A stretch of 64,000 bases of DNA from Oleiagrimonas sp963747595 (GCA_963747595.1 CAVVFO010000002.1:1612001-1676000); one strand, 5' to 3'. Numbered from the stretch's first letter, positions 47,928 through 58,180 are shown. Translations and numbers: made by a program. Notes: generated from the sequence alone by a model not told the origin.

Positions 47928-49934
47928 CTACGATTTCGGCAGGACGCGCTTGACCGCATCGGCCACGTGGCTGACGTCGAAGCCGAATTCCTTGAAGACC
48001 TCGTCACCCGGCGCGGACAGGCCGAACGTGGTCATGCCCACCACCTCGCCTTCCAGGCCCACATACTTGCGCCAGTAATCCTCGGTCGCCGCCTCCACGG
48101 CCACACGGGCGCGGCACCAGCCGGGCAGCACCGATTCGCGATATTCCAGCGGCTGCGCGTCGAACACTTCGGCACACGGCATGGACACCACGCGCACCGC
48201 GACCCCGTTGTCCCGCAGATGACGCATCGTCTCCATGGCCAGGCCCACTTCCGAGCCAGTGGCAATCAGGATCGCCTTGAAGTCGTCGTCGGACGGATCC
48301 GATACCACATAGCCGCCCCGCGCGATGCGCTGCAGCTGCTCGGCATCGCGCTGCTGGTGATCGAGCTTCTGCCGCGAGAACACCAGACAGGTCGGCCCGC
48401 CACGCCGCTCGATCGCCGCCTTCCAGGCCACCGCCGATTCCACCGCGTCGCAGGGACGCCACACGTGGTTGTTGGGGATGTAGCGCAGGCTGGCCAGATG
48501 CTCGATCGGCTGATGCGTGGGACCGTCGCCGCCCAGACCGATGGAGTCGTGCGTGTAGACGTGAATGGCGTGTGCCGGAATCAGCGCGGACATGCGCACC
48601 GCATTGCGCGCGTAGTCGGAGAACGTCAGGAATGTGGCGTCATACGGCAGCAGGCCACCATGCAGCGCCAGCCCGGTGCTGATCGCCGTCATGCCGAATT
48701 CGCGGACGCCGTAGTGCACGTAGTTGGCATCCGCGTCCCCGCTGAGCACGTCCCTGGAACCCTCCCACTTGGAATTGTTGGAGCCGGCCAGATCGGCGGA
48801 GCCACCGATCAGCTCCGGCAGCAGCGGCCCGAATGCGTCCAGCGCCATCTGCGAGGCCTTGCGCGAGGCCACTTCCGGCCCCTCGTCCTGCATCTTGCGG
48901 ACGAATTCGATGCTCGCCTGATCCCAGTTCGAGGGCAGCGTGCCGTCCAGGCGGCGCTTGAACTCGGCCGCCAGATCGCGGTGTTTCTCCGCATAGCGCT
49001 TGAACAGGTCGTTCCATTCGGCCTCGCGCTTCGCGCCCGCCTCGCGCGCATCCCAGCCGGCATAGATGTCATCGGGAATCTCGAACGGCGGATACTCCCA
49101 GTCCAGCTCCTTGCGCGCCGCGGCGATCTCGTCCTTGCCCAGCGCGGAACCGTGCGACCCCGCGGTGCCGCCCTTGTTGGGCGCACCGAAACCGATCTCG
49201 GTACGGCAGCACAGCAACGTGGGCCGCTCATCTTCGGCCGCCGCCTTTGCGAAGGCCGCCTTCACCGTGTCGGCATCCTGGCCATCGATGTCGCGGATCA
49301 CGTGCCAGCCGTAGGCCTCGAACCGCGCCGGGGTGTCGTCCGTGAACCAGCCCTTGACCTCGCCGTCGATGGAAATGCCGTTGTCGTCATAAATCGCCAC
49401 CAGCTTGCCCAGTTTCAGCGTGCCTGCCAGCGATGCCGCCTCGTGCGAGATGCCTTCCATCAGGCAGCCGTCGCCGACGGTCACATACGTGCGGTGATCG
49501 ACAATCTCGAACTCCGGCTTGTTGAAGCGCTCGGCCAGCACCTTCTCCGCCAGGGCCATGCCCACGGCGTTGGCCAGCCCCTGGCCCAGCGGGCCCGTGG
49601 TGGTTTCCACGCCCGGAGTATCCGACGCTTCCGGGTGCCCCGGCGTCTTCGAATGCAACTGGCGCAGATGCTTGATCTGCTCCATGGGCAGGTCGTAGCC
49701 AGTGAGATGCAGTAATGCGTACTGCAGCATCGAGCCATGACCATTGGAGAGCATGAAGCGGTCGCGATTGAACCACTTCGGGTTGGCGGGATTGAAGCTC
49801 AGGAAATCGTTCCAGAGAACCTCGGCAATGTCCGCCATGCCCATGGGCATACCCGGATGTCCGGAGCCCGCCGCTTCGACGGCATCCATGGAGAGAGCGC
49901 GAATGGCATTGGCAAGTTCACGGCGAGTGGGCAT
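47928..49934 (-). CDS. tkt: Transketolase
   Basis: Thiamine-diphosphate enzyme of the pentose phosphate pathway. The 668-residue product has transketolase signatures RALSMDAVEAAGSGHPGMPM, the TPP-binding segment GDGCLMEGISHEAASLAGTL...DDNGISIDG, and ATFLTFSDYARNAVRM; the substrate His in THDSIGLGGDGPTHQPIEHL is present. ATG 49934 has GGAGG six bases upstream; the frame upstream is open but unrelated. It is convergent with rfbD and divergent from the permease gene. Confidence 0.97.
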   Translation of the reverse strand: MPTRRELANAIRALSMDAVEAAGSGHPGMPMGMADIAEVLWNDFLSFNPANPKWFNRDRFMLSNGHGSMLQYALLHLTGYDLPMEQIKHLRQLHSKTPGHPEASDTPGVETTTGPLGQGLANAVGMALAEKVLAERFNKPEFEIVDHRTYVTVGDGCLMEGISHEAASLAGTLKLGKLVAIYDDNGISIDGEVKGWFTDDTPARFEAYGWHVIRDIDGQDADTVKAAFAKAAAEDERPTLLCCRTEIGFGAPNKGGTAGSHGSALGKDEIAAARKELDWEYPPFEIPDDIYAGWDAREAGAKREAEWNDLFKRYAEKHRDLAAEFKRRLDGTLPSNWDQASIEFVRKMQDEGPEVASRKASQMALDAFGPLLPELIGGSADLAGSNNSKWEGSRDVLSGDADANYVHYGVREFGMTAISTGLALHGGLLPYDATFLTFSDYARNAVRMSALIPAHAIHVYTHDSIGLGGDGPTHQPIEHLASLRYIPNNHVWRPCDAVESAVAWKAAIERRGGPTCLVFSRQKLDHQQRDAEQLQRIARGGYVVSDPSDDDFKAILIATGSEVGLAMETMRHLRDNGVAVRVVSMPCAEVFDAQPLEYRESVLPGWCRARVAVEAATEDYWRKYVGLEGEVVGMTTFGLSAPGDEVFKEFGFDVSHVADAVKRVLPKS

Positions 49935-50088
49935 GAGGATCCTCCGAAGTGGTGGAGTAAAAGGGGCATTGTCGCCCATCTGGGTGAGGATGTCGTTGAC
50001 GTTCCATGAATGCATCGGTCCAAGCCGTGCAAAACGGGAGGAGACGTTGCCGATTTTCTGCCGGAGTCGCCTTATCTTGTAAATTCCT

Positions 50089-50116
50089 TTGACCGCTTCG
50101 CGCAACAGTGTACGCT
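50089..50116 (+). promoter_or_regulatory. Candidate sigma-70 promoter of the permease gene
   Basis: TTGACC (50089-50094) and TACGCT (50111-50116) are separated by 16 bases. Transcription would begin only about two bases before ATG 50125, implying a nearly leaderless mRNA, consistent with the lack of a ribosome site there. Found by eye. Confidence 0.3.
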
Positions 50117-50124
50117 GCGCGGGC

Positions 50125-51498
50125 ATGCCTACAGCGACCTCTCCATCCAGCGAACTCCCGCGCAAACTTGGGCTTGCCACCGGCATGGCGGTGGTGATCG
50201 GGGTCATCATCGGCAGTGGCATCTTCCGCGTGCCCTCGCCGATCGCCGGGGAAGCCGGCAACCTTACCGGCATTACGCTGGTGTGGGTGCTTGGCGGGGT
50301 CGTGGCACTGTTCGGGGCACTGTCCATTGCCGAGCTCGCCGCGATGTATCCGGCCGCTGGCGGCCCGTACGTGTACCTGCGCGAAGCCTATGGCCGCCCG
50401 CTGGCATTCCTGTTCGGCTGGATGTGGCTACTGACACAGCCGATTTCATGGGCGGCGCAGAGCCTGATCTTCGCGGAATATCTGGGTTTCTTCATACCGC
50501 TTTCAATCACCGCCGAACACATGATCGCCGCGGCATTGATCGTGGCGGTCGCTGCGGCCAATTGCCGGTCGGTCAAACTGGGCGCGGTCATCCAGAATCT
50601 TTCGACCAGCGCCAAAGTACTGGCGATACTGGGCCTGTCCGCTGCAATCTTCATCTTTGCGCCGGGTGGCATGCACAACCCGCTGCATGCCGCGACGATG
50701 GGCACCGCGCATTGGTCCGGTATCGGCATCGGCCTGGTCGCAGTGTTGTGGGCGTACGATGGCTGGGAAAATCTGACCACGCTGTCCGGCGAAGTGCGCA
50801 ATCCGCAACGCAACTTGCCGCTGGCGCTGGTTGGCGGCGTGCTGGTGGTGATCATGGTGTATCTGTTGATCAACGCGGCGTACCTGCGTGCCCTGCCGCT
50901 GCCGCAACTCATCGCGTCCAAATCCGTTGCGACCGATGCCGCGACCGTGGTCCTGGGCCATGCCGGCACGTCGCTGGTCGGCGCACTGGTCATGCTGTCG
51001 GTGTTCGGCACCCTGAATGGCAGCATCTTGTCCAGTCCCCGAGTGCTCTACGCGATGGCCGAGGATGGCCTCTTCTTCCGCTTTGTGGGGCGCGTGCACC
51101 CGAAGTACGAAACGCCCTACGTGGCGATTGCCGTGGCCGTCGTCCTCGGGGTGATCTACGTTCTCCTGCGCAACTTCATGCAACTCGCCGAGGCCTATGT
51201 GCTGGGGATCTGGCCGTTCCTCGCGCTGGTGGTCATCGGCTTGTTCATCCTGCGCCGCAAGCAGCCGGATTTTCCGCGGGTCTATCGCGCGATCGGCTAT
51301 CCGGTGATTCCGGCGCTGTTCGTGCTCGCCACCATTGCCGTGGTCGCCAATTCGCTGTACGTGCAACCCTGGTCCACCGGTGCCAGCATCCTGATCACCC
51401 TCGTCGGCTTGCCGCTTTATCTGCTGTGGATGTGGTGGCAACGGCGCTCCGCCCAGCCGTTCGACCCCACCCTCCCTGCCGCCTCGCGCCAGCAGTGA
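50125..51498 (+). CDS. APC-family amino acid permease
   Basis: The 457-residue inner-membrane transporter has about twelve helices. The amino acid-polyamine-organocation signature occupies helix 1 (MAVVIGVIIGSGIFRVPSPI), followed by GGVVALFGALSIAELAAMYP, YVYLREAYGRPLAFLFGW and VLWAYDGWENLTTLSGEVRN (helix 6 region). It resembles LAT/serine-threonine exchanger-type members; substrate not predictable. ATG 50125 lacks a ribosome site. It is the first plus-strand gene before the peptidase-rich region, so it may import amino acids released there. Confidence 0.88.
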   Translation: MPTATSPSSELPRKLGLATGMAVVIGVIIGSGIFRVPSPIAGEAGNLTGITLVWVLGGVVALFGALSIAELAAMYPAAGGPYVYLREAYGRPLAFLFGWMWLLTQPISWAAQSLIFAEYLGFFIPLSITAEHMIAAALIVAVAAANCRSVKLGAVIQNLSTSAKVLAILGLSAAIFIFAPGGMHNPLHAATMGTAHWSGIGIGLVAVLWAYDGWENLTTLSGEVRNPQRNLPLALVGGVLVVIMVYLLINAAYLRALPLPQLIASKSVATDAATVVLGHAGTSLVGALVMLSVFGTLNGSILSSPRVLYAMAEDGLFFRFVGRVHPKYETPYVAIAVAVVLGVIYVLLRNFMQLAEAYVLGIWPFLALVVIGLFILRRKQPDFPRVYRAIGYPVIPALFVLATIAVVANSLYVQPWSTGASILITLVGLPLYLLWMWWQRRSAQPFDPTLPAASRQQ

Positions 51499-51920
51499 TT
51501 CGACGCCGCCTGTAGCTGGCGCAACAACGGACGCGCCAGCGTCCGGGGCCTCCTTGCTCGCCCCGGCGATACTGAGCAGGAGTGAGACCGTCATTCGGCG
51601 CTGAAAGCGTCGGTGCATGTGCGTACCGACGCAGCGTACGTTCATCCACCGCCGCCGCCGCGCGGGTATTGACCCCTTTTGTCGCACCTGCCTGCGTTCC
51701 CCTGAAACGCACGGAATCGACGGATGCCTCGCGCGGTCTCTGTCAAAGACCGACGCCGGGCGCGCGGGCGTTTATCCCGGGATGGAGGTAAACGCAAAGC
51801 TGCTGCATGCCTCAAGTCACGCCGGGAGCGTGGGCATGGGGGTGCCGTTTGGCAGATGGCGCCGTGCGTTGCATTCGGAGTAGAATATTAATTCTTCATG
51901 GCGTCAGTTCAGGAATATAT
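51499..51920. other. Intergenic region, 422 bp
   Basis: Between the permease and the M61 peptidase. The small frames inside look random. The last 50 bases are A+T-rich (TAGAATATTAATTC near 51882) and probably hold the peptidase promoter. AGGA precedes ATG 51921. Confidence 0.4.
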
Positions 51921-53825
51921 ATGAAACGATTGTCATTCCTCGTAGCCATCCTTGCACCCATCGCGTCCCTGGCCGGCATTGCCCAGGCACATGCGAACGG
52001 TCCGGCGGGGCCCGTTGCATTGACAGTACGCCTTCCCGACCCGGCACAAAAGCTTTTGTATGTCCATGAAGTCATGCCGGTGAAACCGGGCGCCTTGACG
52101 CTCTACTATCCGAAGTGGATCCCCGGCGATCATTCGCCAGATGGTCCGATCGGCAAGATGATGGGCCTGGAAATCACGGCTGGCGGCAAACGAATTGCAT
52201 GGCAGCGTGATGCAGTGGACATGTTCGAGTTTCACTTGACCGTGCCGGCGCACGTCCATCGGATCGACATCCACTTCCAGTTCCCCGCACGCCATCGTAT
52301 TACACCGAATCTCATGGGTCTCGAGTGGAATACCGTGACGCTTTATCAAGGGGGATATCCGAGCAAGGCAGAGGTTTATCGACCGACATTGGTCATTCCC
52401 GCCAATTGGAATTACGCCACGGCGCTGAAGACGAAAAAAAGCAATAACGGACGTATCACGTTCAAGCCCGTCCCGCTCAATACGCTGGTGGATTCGCCAT
52501 TGATTGCCGGGAAACACTTCCGGGAAATCGACCTCACGCCGCCCGGTTCGTCAGTGCATCGCTATCTCGACATGGTAGGTGACAACGCAGCGGCACTGGA
52601 TATTTCCAAGACGCACATTGCTGATTACCGTCACCTGGTGGAGCAGGCCCAGGCACTGTTCCACTCGCATCACTATGACGACTATCACTTCCTGTTGACG
52701 CTGAGCAATTACGTCTCCACGGGCGGCCTGGAGCACCATCGTTCGAGCGATGACCGTGCACGTGGCGGGGATAAGATGTTCGCCGACGCGGGCCATTTCA
52801 TGCTCGATGCCTCGCTGCTGCCACATGAATACATCCATTCGTGGAACGGCAAATTCATGCGTCCGGCCAAACTGTGGCAGCCGGATTTCGAGCGCCCCGA
52901 ACACACGCGGATGTTGTGGATGTACGAGGGCCTCACCGTTTATCTGGGCGACGTCATGACGGCGCGCAGCGGGTTGTGGTCGCCGCAAACGTGGCGTCAG
53001 GTGGTGGCCTACCGCGCGGCCGCCATGGCGCACCGTACCGGGCGCGCCTGGCGACCGCTGATTGATACCACCACCTCTGCCCAGCTGCTCTACAGCGCCC
53101 CCAGAGTCTGGGCGAACTGGCATCGGCAAACCGATTTTTACCGCGAAGGCGAATTGCTGTGGCTCGCCGTCGACAGCAAGATTCGCGCATTGAGCCATGA
53201 CCGCCATTCGCTTGATGATTTTGCGCGCCGCTTTTTCAGTCTCGACAACGGCAGCTTCACAACGCACACCTATACCTTCAACGATGTCGTCAGCGCTCTC
53301 GATGCGGTCCAGCCCTATGACTGGAGCCACTTCCTGCACAATTGGCTGGACAACGTGGGCCACCAGGTACCACTACTGTCCGGCATCAAGGCGAGCGGCT
53401 GGCAGCTGACTTACACCGACCAGCCGTCGCGATATCAGAAAGCGCTGGAAAACGTTGGTGAAGGCGAACTCAGCACCACCGGAATCAATGCCATGTTCTC
53501 GGTGGGGCTGTTCCTCGACCGCACGGGCACGATCGAGGATGTGCGGTGGAAGGGACCGGCTTTCCAGGCCGGCCTGGCGCCGGGCATGAAGCTCGTCGCC
53601 ATCAATGGGCAGCCCTACAGCACGCATCTGTTGCGGGCAGACATTGCCCGGGCGAAACGAAGCGGCGAAGCATTGCGGATACGCGCACGCGGCGACGGCG
53701 TCAGCAGGCTCTACACGGTCAAATACAACGGTGGCCTGAAGTACCCACACCTGATCCGCACGCAGGGCAAGACCGATTATTTGCAGCAGATTCTCGCGCC
53801 GAAGCCGACCGGCACCGGTCCGTAA
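51921..53825 (+). CDS. M61-family metallopeptidase with PDZ domain
   Basis: The 634-residue secreted or periplasmic zinc peptidase of the glycyl-aminopeptidase family has a Sec signal (FLVAILAPIASLAGIAQAHA). An N-terminal beta domain (25-200) is followed by a catalytic domain with LLPHEYIHSWNGK (HEXXH, His302/His306) and the third ligand Glu in LWMYEGLTVYLGD, and a C-terminal PDZ-like domain (about 505-600, FQAGLAPGMKLVAINGQ). Members remove N-terminal Gly or Ala. It faces away from the serine hydrolases that follow on the other strand. Confidence 0.9.
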   Translation: MKRLSFLVAILAPIASLAGIAQAHANGPAGPVALTVRLPDPAQKLLYVHEVMPVKPGALTLYYPKWIPGDHSPDGPIGKMMGLEITAGGKRIAWQRDAVDMFEFHLTVPAHVHRIDIHFQFPARHRITPNLMGLEWNTVTLYQGGYPSKAEVYRPTLVIPANWNYATALKTKKSNNGRITFKPVPLNTLVDSPLIAGKHFREIDLTPPGSSVHRYLDMVGDNAAALDISKTHIADYRHLVEQAQALFHSHHYDDYHFLLTLSNYVSTGGLEHHRSSDDRARGGDKMFADAGHFMLDASLLPHEYIHSWNGKFMRPAKLWQPDFERPEHTRMLWMYEGLTVYLGDVMTARSGLWSPQTWRQVVAYRAAAMAHRTGRAWRPLIDTTTSAQLLYSAPRVWANWHRQTDFYREGELLWLAVDSKIRALSHDRHSLDDFARRFFSLDNGSFTTHTYTFNDVVSALDAVQPYDWSHFLHNWLDNVGHQVPLLSGIKASGWQLTYTDQPSRYQKALENVGEGELSTTGINAMFSVGLFLDRTGTIEDVRWKGPAFQAGLAPGMKLVAINGQPYSTHLLRADIARAKRSGEALRIRARGDGVSRLYTVKYNGGLKYPHLIRTQGKTDYLQQILAPKPTGTGP

Positions 53826-54027
53826 CTACGGCCGCGGTAACACCTGCCGCAGTCCGCTCTCGATCATCCGCGGCCGGTGGCCTTTACGAGGCATAGCCGC
53901 GAACTCGCGCGTGTCCTGTGCCTTCATGCTGAACTGCCGCCGCGGCGATGGCCGCAACGCCGCGGCGGAACCCGCGCAAGTCAGCGGATGCCGGTCTTCC
54001 CGGTCCGCGATCACACACCCATGGGCT

Positions 54028-55095
54028 TCAATGTGACAGATACAGCTCGCCGATGGTCAACGCCACGGGGTACGGTTTGGGGTGGTTGCGATTGCTGAGG
54101 ATGACCACGGTGAGGTGCCGCTTTGGCCAACGCATGATGACATTGCGAAAGCCGATGCTCTCCCCGGAATGCCATAACCTGTCGCCACTGATGCGCCAGC
54201 CGAAGCCGTAGCCCACATCGGGGTCGTCGGTGGGTTCGTGGGCCTTGAACGCCATGCGCCGCGACGCATCGCTCAACAGGCGGTTGTCGTACAGCGCGGC
54301 ATCCCAGCGCGCCAGATCGTCGACCGACGTATAGATGCCACCGTCGCCCCGGGTGGCGCTGGTGATGTCCTGGTCGGTCCGCCTCCACGTGCCATCGATC
54401 TTGCTGTAGCCGTAGGCACGGTGGGGCACCTGTGGACCGCGGTGGTGCTCGTACATCAGCGTGTGGTGCATGCCCAGTGGAGCGAAGATGCGTTTTTCCA
54501 TGAAATCCGCCAGATCCATTCCCGAGGCCCGCTGGATGATCAGGCCCAGCAGGACGTAGCCGCCGTTGCTGTAGCGGTGCGCACTCCCCGGCGCGAAGTA
54601 GAGCCGGTGTTGCGAGGCGATCATGTGCAGCACGTCCGCGTCGCTGATCTGCGTCCTGGTATCCGCCGGAATCAGGCTTTCGTAGTCGATCAGGCCGCTG
54701 CTGTGGGTCAGCAGGTTGCGGATGGTGATTCCGGCATCCGTGTCCGGCAACTCCGGCAGCCATTTGCGCACGGAGTCGTCCAGATGCAGCGTGCCATCCT
54801 GGTTGAGCAGCAGGATGCCCGCGGCGGTGAACTGCTTGGTCAACGACGCCAGGCGGTAGTTCGTCGCCGGAGTGGCCTTGATGTGCTTTTCCAGGTTGGC
54901 ATCGCCGTAACCGCGACGGAGCACGGCCTTGCCGTCCTTGATGACCAGCAGCGAGGCGCCGGGGCCATCGCCAGCATAGCGACTCATCAGCGCATTGACC
55001 CTCGCCATGCGCGCCGCTCCCGCAGGGCTGGCGTCCGCAACGGACCACGCCGCCAGGAAAGCGCATGCGGCCAGGAGCATCACGACATGTCTCAT
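54028..55095 (-). CDS. Serine hydrolase, beta-lactamase/penicillin-binding-protein fold
   Basis: The 355-residue exported enzyme has a signal peptide (VVMLLAACAFLAAWSVADA). Class C beta-lactamase-like active site: Ser84-x-x-Lys87 in RLASLTKQFT and Tyr-x-Asn in HRYSNGGYVLLG; the third motif is LWHSGESIGF (HSG in place of KTG). HSG is usual for esterase, D-aminopeptidase and carboxypeptidase-like members rather than true beta-lactamases. Possible role: trimming D-amino acids from peptides. ATG 55095. It is downstream, on the same strand, of another SxxK enzyme and lysA. Confidence 0.85.
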   Translation of the reverse strand: MRHVVMLLAACAFLAAWSVADASPAGAARMARVNALMSRYAGDGPGASLLVIKDGKAVLRRGYGDANLEKHIKATPATNYRLASLTKQFTAAGILLLNQDGTLHLDDSVRKWLPELPDTDAGITIRNLLTHSSGLIDYESLIPADTRTQISDADVLHMIASQHRLYFAPGSAHRYSNGGYVLLGLIIQRASGMDLADFMEKRIFAPLGMHHTLMYEHHRGPQVPHRAYGYSKIDGTWRRTDQDITSATRGDGGIYTSVDDLARWDAALYDNRLLSDASRRMAFKAHEPTDDPDVGYGFGWRISGDRLWHSGESIGFRNVIMRWPKRHLTVVILSNRNHPKPYPVALTIGELYLSH

Positions 55096-55179
55096 TGCTT
55101 CGACTCCTCGTGTTCAATCACTGCCAAAAGCAGGCCCCGCCGACATCTCCCGCGAAACATTCGGCGGCGATCGGACCTT

Positions 55180-55208
55180 GGGAACCTCTGATTGAATCCT
55201 GTACAGGC
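55180..55208. repeat. Solo end of the 13698-13810 repeat family
   Basis: The sequence matches 28 of 29 bases of the reverse complement of 13782-13810, including GATTGAATCCTGTACAGGC. No opposite end is visible nearby. It lies in the 129-bp gap between the two serine hydrolase genes. Confidence 0.65.
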
Positions 55209-55224
55209 GGGACGGACGCTCTCA

Positions 55225-56769
55225 TCACTTGCACGCGTGCTGCCGGGTCAAGGCGAGATCCTTGTAGTCGTAGCTGAAATCGGCATTGGGATCGACCTTG
55301 GCCATATGCAACGTGCCCTTGCCATCGGCCGGGAAGCGCAACCACGCTTCGGCATCGCCGTGGTCCCAGTGCACCAGATAACGGTGGCCCACGCGCATCA
55401 CCTGGCCGCTCAAGGTCGGCGACATTGCCGACACCACGCGCACTTTGCCCTTGCGCGCACAAATGGAAACCGCGCCGAACCACGGATCGCGCCATACCCC
55501 CAGTTGCGCCGCCATTTCCCGCGGGGTGGCCGGCCGGCGCGACGAGGTATCGGGCACCCGGGCGAGGCGGCGCGCCTTGTCGTCACGTGCCAACTCATCG
55601 GCATAACTGGCCATCGACCGGCCCTTGCCTGGAGCGGTGAAGTGCTTCAGCAACAGCTCGGTCAGCACGCTGCGGGCATTCTGCGCGTTGGTATCGATCA
55701 GGATGACAAAGCCGCTTTTCCGGAACGGCAACAACATCACTCCCGAATACATGCCGGACAGGTCTCCGGTATGCCACACCGTCATCTGCCCATCCACGTT
55801 GGAAATGCGCCAGCCGCGACCATTGCCGCGGAAGATGGTGTGGTTCCATGCACGAAGGCGTCTGGATATCGGCAGCGGCGTGTAGGTGGCCCACTCCTCG
55901 CGCCGTTGCAACGGCGACAGCCACGCCAGCTGGGCACGCGTGGGCGCCAGCCAGTTCATGGCCCAGGTCAACATGTCATGCAGGCTGCAGCTCACACCCC
56001 CGGCTGCGTCCATCGTATTGCCGTGCACGATGGATGCATCGCTGCCCGTGATCACGTTGCGCCCATGCTGCCGCTCGTGCGGCCGTGCGACGTTGCCGAC
56101 CCTGTTTCGGTTCCAGGTGCCGATTTGACAGCGATGCATCCCCAGCGGCTTGAACAGCTCGCGGCGCAGCAGTTGCGCGTAAGGCGCGCCACCGGCTGCC
56201 GCAGCGACCTGCCCGGCGACGACATACAGCACGTTGTCATAGGCGTAGCCGGCGCGAAAGCTGTAGGCCGGTTTGAAGTAACGCAGGGCGGCGACGATGT
56301 CGTGCGCAGTGAAATGGTTCGGGGTGGGCCACAGCATCAGGTCGCCCGACCCCAGGCCCAGGCCGCTGTAGTGCGACAGAAGGTCGCCCACATGCATGTT
56401 TTTCGTCACCCACGGATCATGCATGCGGAACGACGGCAGGAATTTGGTGACCGGGTCGTTCCAGTGCAGCTTGCCCTCCTCCACCAGCCGCGCCAGCAAC
56501 GTGACGGTCATGGCCTTGGTGTTGGAGGCGATCTTGAACAGTGTGTCGGGGTCCACGGGTTTGCCCGATGCCAGCTTGCCCCGTGTGCCGATATAGACGA
56601 TCTTGCCGTGCTTGATCACCCCCACGGCAATGCCGGGAAGGTGATAGCGCGCGACCACGGCATCGACCATGCGGTCGTAATCGGTGCGTGCCGATGGTGC
56701 GGCGTGCACCGCGGTTGCGCAGCACGCCAGCGCCAATGCCGTCAGGATGAATTTCACCGCGCCGTTCAT
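55225..56769 (-). CDS. Serine hydrolase, beta-lactamase fold, with C-terminal lipocalin-like extension
   Basis: The 514-residue exported SxxK enzyme has a signal peptide (FILTALALACCATAVHA). Active site Ser82-x-x-Lys85 in FKIASNTKAMTV, Tyr-x-Asn in GYAYDNVLYVVAG and HTG in MTVWHTGDLSGMYS. Residues about 395-514 form an added domain of the DUF3471 type (EMAAQLGVWRDPWFG, GKVRVVSAMSPTLSG), typical of esterase/D-aminopeptidase-like members. ATG 56769 overlaps the lysA stop by 4 bp, so the two are translated together, suggesting the peptidase feeds or follows LysA's substrate. Confidence 0.87.
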   Translation of the reverse strand: MNGAVKFILTALALACCATAVHAAPSARTDYDRMVDAVVARYHLPGIAVGVIKHGKIVYIGTRGKLASGKPVDPDTLFKIASNTKAMTVTLLARLVEEGKLHWNDPVTKFLPSFRMHDPWVTKNMHVGDLLSHYSGLGLGSGDLMLWPTPNHFTAHDIVAALRYFKPAYSFRAGYAYDNVLYVVAGQVAAAAGGAPYAQLLRRELFKPLGMHRCQIGTWNRNRVGNVARPHERQHGRNVITGSDASIVHGNTMDAAGGVSCSLHDMLTWAMNWLAPTRAQLAWLSPLQRREEWATYTPLPISRRLRAWNHTIFRGNGRGWRISNVDGQMTVWHTGDLSGMYSGVMLLPFRKSGFVILIDTNAQNARSVLTELLLKHFTAPGKGRSMASYADELARDDKARRLARVPDTSSRRPATPREMAAQLGVWRDPWFGAVSICARKGKVRVVSAMSPTLSGQVMRVGHRYLVHWDHGDAEAWLRFPADGKGTLHMAKVDPNADFSYDYKDLALTRQHACK

Positions 56770-58049
56770 GGGTTTTCCCACTCCTGCGCCGGCTGCTCGC
56801 CGGCGATCATGTCCTCGAAGGTCTGGCGCCGCCGCACCACGGCGTAACGACCGCGATCGAGAAGCAGCTCGGCAATCAACGGCCGCGAGTTGAAGGTCGA
56901 TGCCATCGACGCGCCGTACGCCCCGGTCGTCTTGATCATCAGAAGATCGCCGGCCGCGCATTGCGGCAGTTTGCGGTCGCGCGCGAACGTATCGCTGGTC
57001 TCGCAGACCGGCCCGACCACATCGTAGACCTGCAGCGGTCGCTGCTCACTTGTTACCGGCACGATGTCATGCCAGGCATCGTACAGGCTCGGCCGCAGCA
57101 GATCGTTCATGGCTGCATCCAGCACCAGAAAACTGCGCTGCTGCCCCTCCTTGATGCGAATCACGCGGGTCAGCAACACGCCCGCTTCAGCCACCAGCCA
57201 GCGCCCTGGTTCGAGCAGGATACGGCCCTCGAAACCGGCCAGTGCATGACGGATGGTATCGGCGTAGTCCTGCGCCACGATCGCCTGCTCATGGCCGTCC
57301 CGATAGCGCACGCCGAGGCCGCCGCCGACGTCGATGCTGTCGATGCTGTGTCCGCTCGCCACAAGCTCGCGCCAGAATTCGGCAACGCGCTGCAGTGCCA
57401 GCCGGATCGGATCGAGGCTCAGCATCTGCGACCCGATGTGCACGTGCAGCCCGTCCAGGCGCACATGCGACAACATCGCGCTGCCGGCGAACCAGCGGCG
57501 CGCCTCGTCGAAGGACACACCGAACTTGTTCTCCGACTTGCCGGTGGAAATCTTGGCATGGGTCCGCGCGTCGACATCCGGATTGATGCGCACGGAGGCC
57601 CGTGCGACCACGTCCTGCGCGGCCGCCAGACGCTGCAACATGTGCAGCTCGCTCTGCGACTCCACGTTGAAGCGCGCGATTCCCGCGGCCAGTGCCTCGG
57701 CGATTTCGTCGGCACTCTTGCCGACGCCGGAAAACACGATACGGCTGGCGGGGATGCCGGCGCGCAAGCTGCGCCGCATTTCACCAGCCGACACAATGTC
57801 CGCACCCACTCCGGCTTCCGCCATCAGCTGCAAAATGGCCAGATTGGGGTTGGCCTTGACCGCATAGCACACCAGCGTGTCCATGCCCTGCAGCGCCGCG
57901 TGCAACGCGTCGATGCGGTGCCGGATGGCGCTGGCGGAATAGGCGTGGAAAGGTGTGCTGACGCGCTGCGCCAGCGCCTGCAGGTCGACACCGTCCAGAC
58001 GCTTCTCGTCTGCGTGCCCGGATTCAGCAATTGCGGTCGGGGTCGTCAT
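56766..58049 (-). CDS. lysA: Diaminopimelate decarboxylase
   Basis: PLP enzyme turning meso-diaminopimelate into lysine. 427 residues with the alanine-racemase-type barrel: PLP Lys65 in CYAVKANPNLAIL, LHVHIGSQ, GGGLGVRY, EPGRWLVAEAGVLL, PVCETSDTFARDR and TGAYGASMASTFNSRP, all as in bacterial LysA. It is coupled by a 4-bp overlap to an exported serine hydrolase rather than to other lysine genes, which suggests use on DAP from recycled wall peptides, though a housekeeping role is equally possible. ATG 58049. Confidence 0.92.
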   Translation of the reverse strand: MTTPTAIAESGHADEKRLDGVDLQALAQRVSTPFHAYSASAIRHRIDALHAALQGMDTLVCYAVKANPNLAILQLMAEAGVGADIVSAGEMRRSLRAGIPASRIVFSGVGKSADEIAEALAAGIARFNVESQSELHMLQRLAAAQDVVARASVRINPDVDARTHAKISTGKSENKFGVSFDEARRWFAGSAMLSHVRLDGLHVHIGSQMLSLDPIRLALQRVAEFWRELVASGHSIDSIDVGGGLGVRYRDGHEQAIVAQDYADTIRHALAGFEGRILLEPGRWLVAEAGVLLTRVIRIKEGQQRSFLVLDAAMNDLLRPSLYDAWHDIVPVTSEQRPLQVYDVVGPVCETSDTFARDRKLPQCAAGDLLMIKTTGAYGASMASTFNSRPLIAELLLDRGRYAVVRRRQTFEDMIAGEQPAQEWENP

Positions 58050-58147
58050 GACTGGCAGTTACCCATGTGTCCCTCTGCACGTCTCGATTGCCCGTGGCAG
58101 TCACAATGACGAAGGTGCCCGCGCTGCCGGAGCGATGACGTGATGGC

Positions 58148-58180
58148 AAAAAAGGCGGCCTGCCCACACAGCAGGCCGCC
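58148..58180 (-). terminator. Rho-independent terminator of the transglutaminase-like gene
   Basis: On the minus strand a perfect 10-bp stem (GGCGGCCTGC with GCAGGCCGCC, seven-base loop) is followed by six T. It lies 230 bp beyond the stop at 58408. A second small palindrome, GGGATGATTGAATCATCCC, lies at 58186-58204. The rest of the 358-bp gap holds no supported gene. Confidence 0.75.
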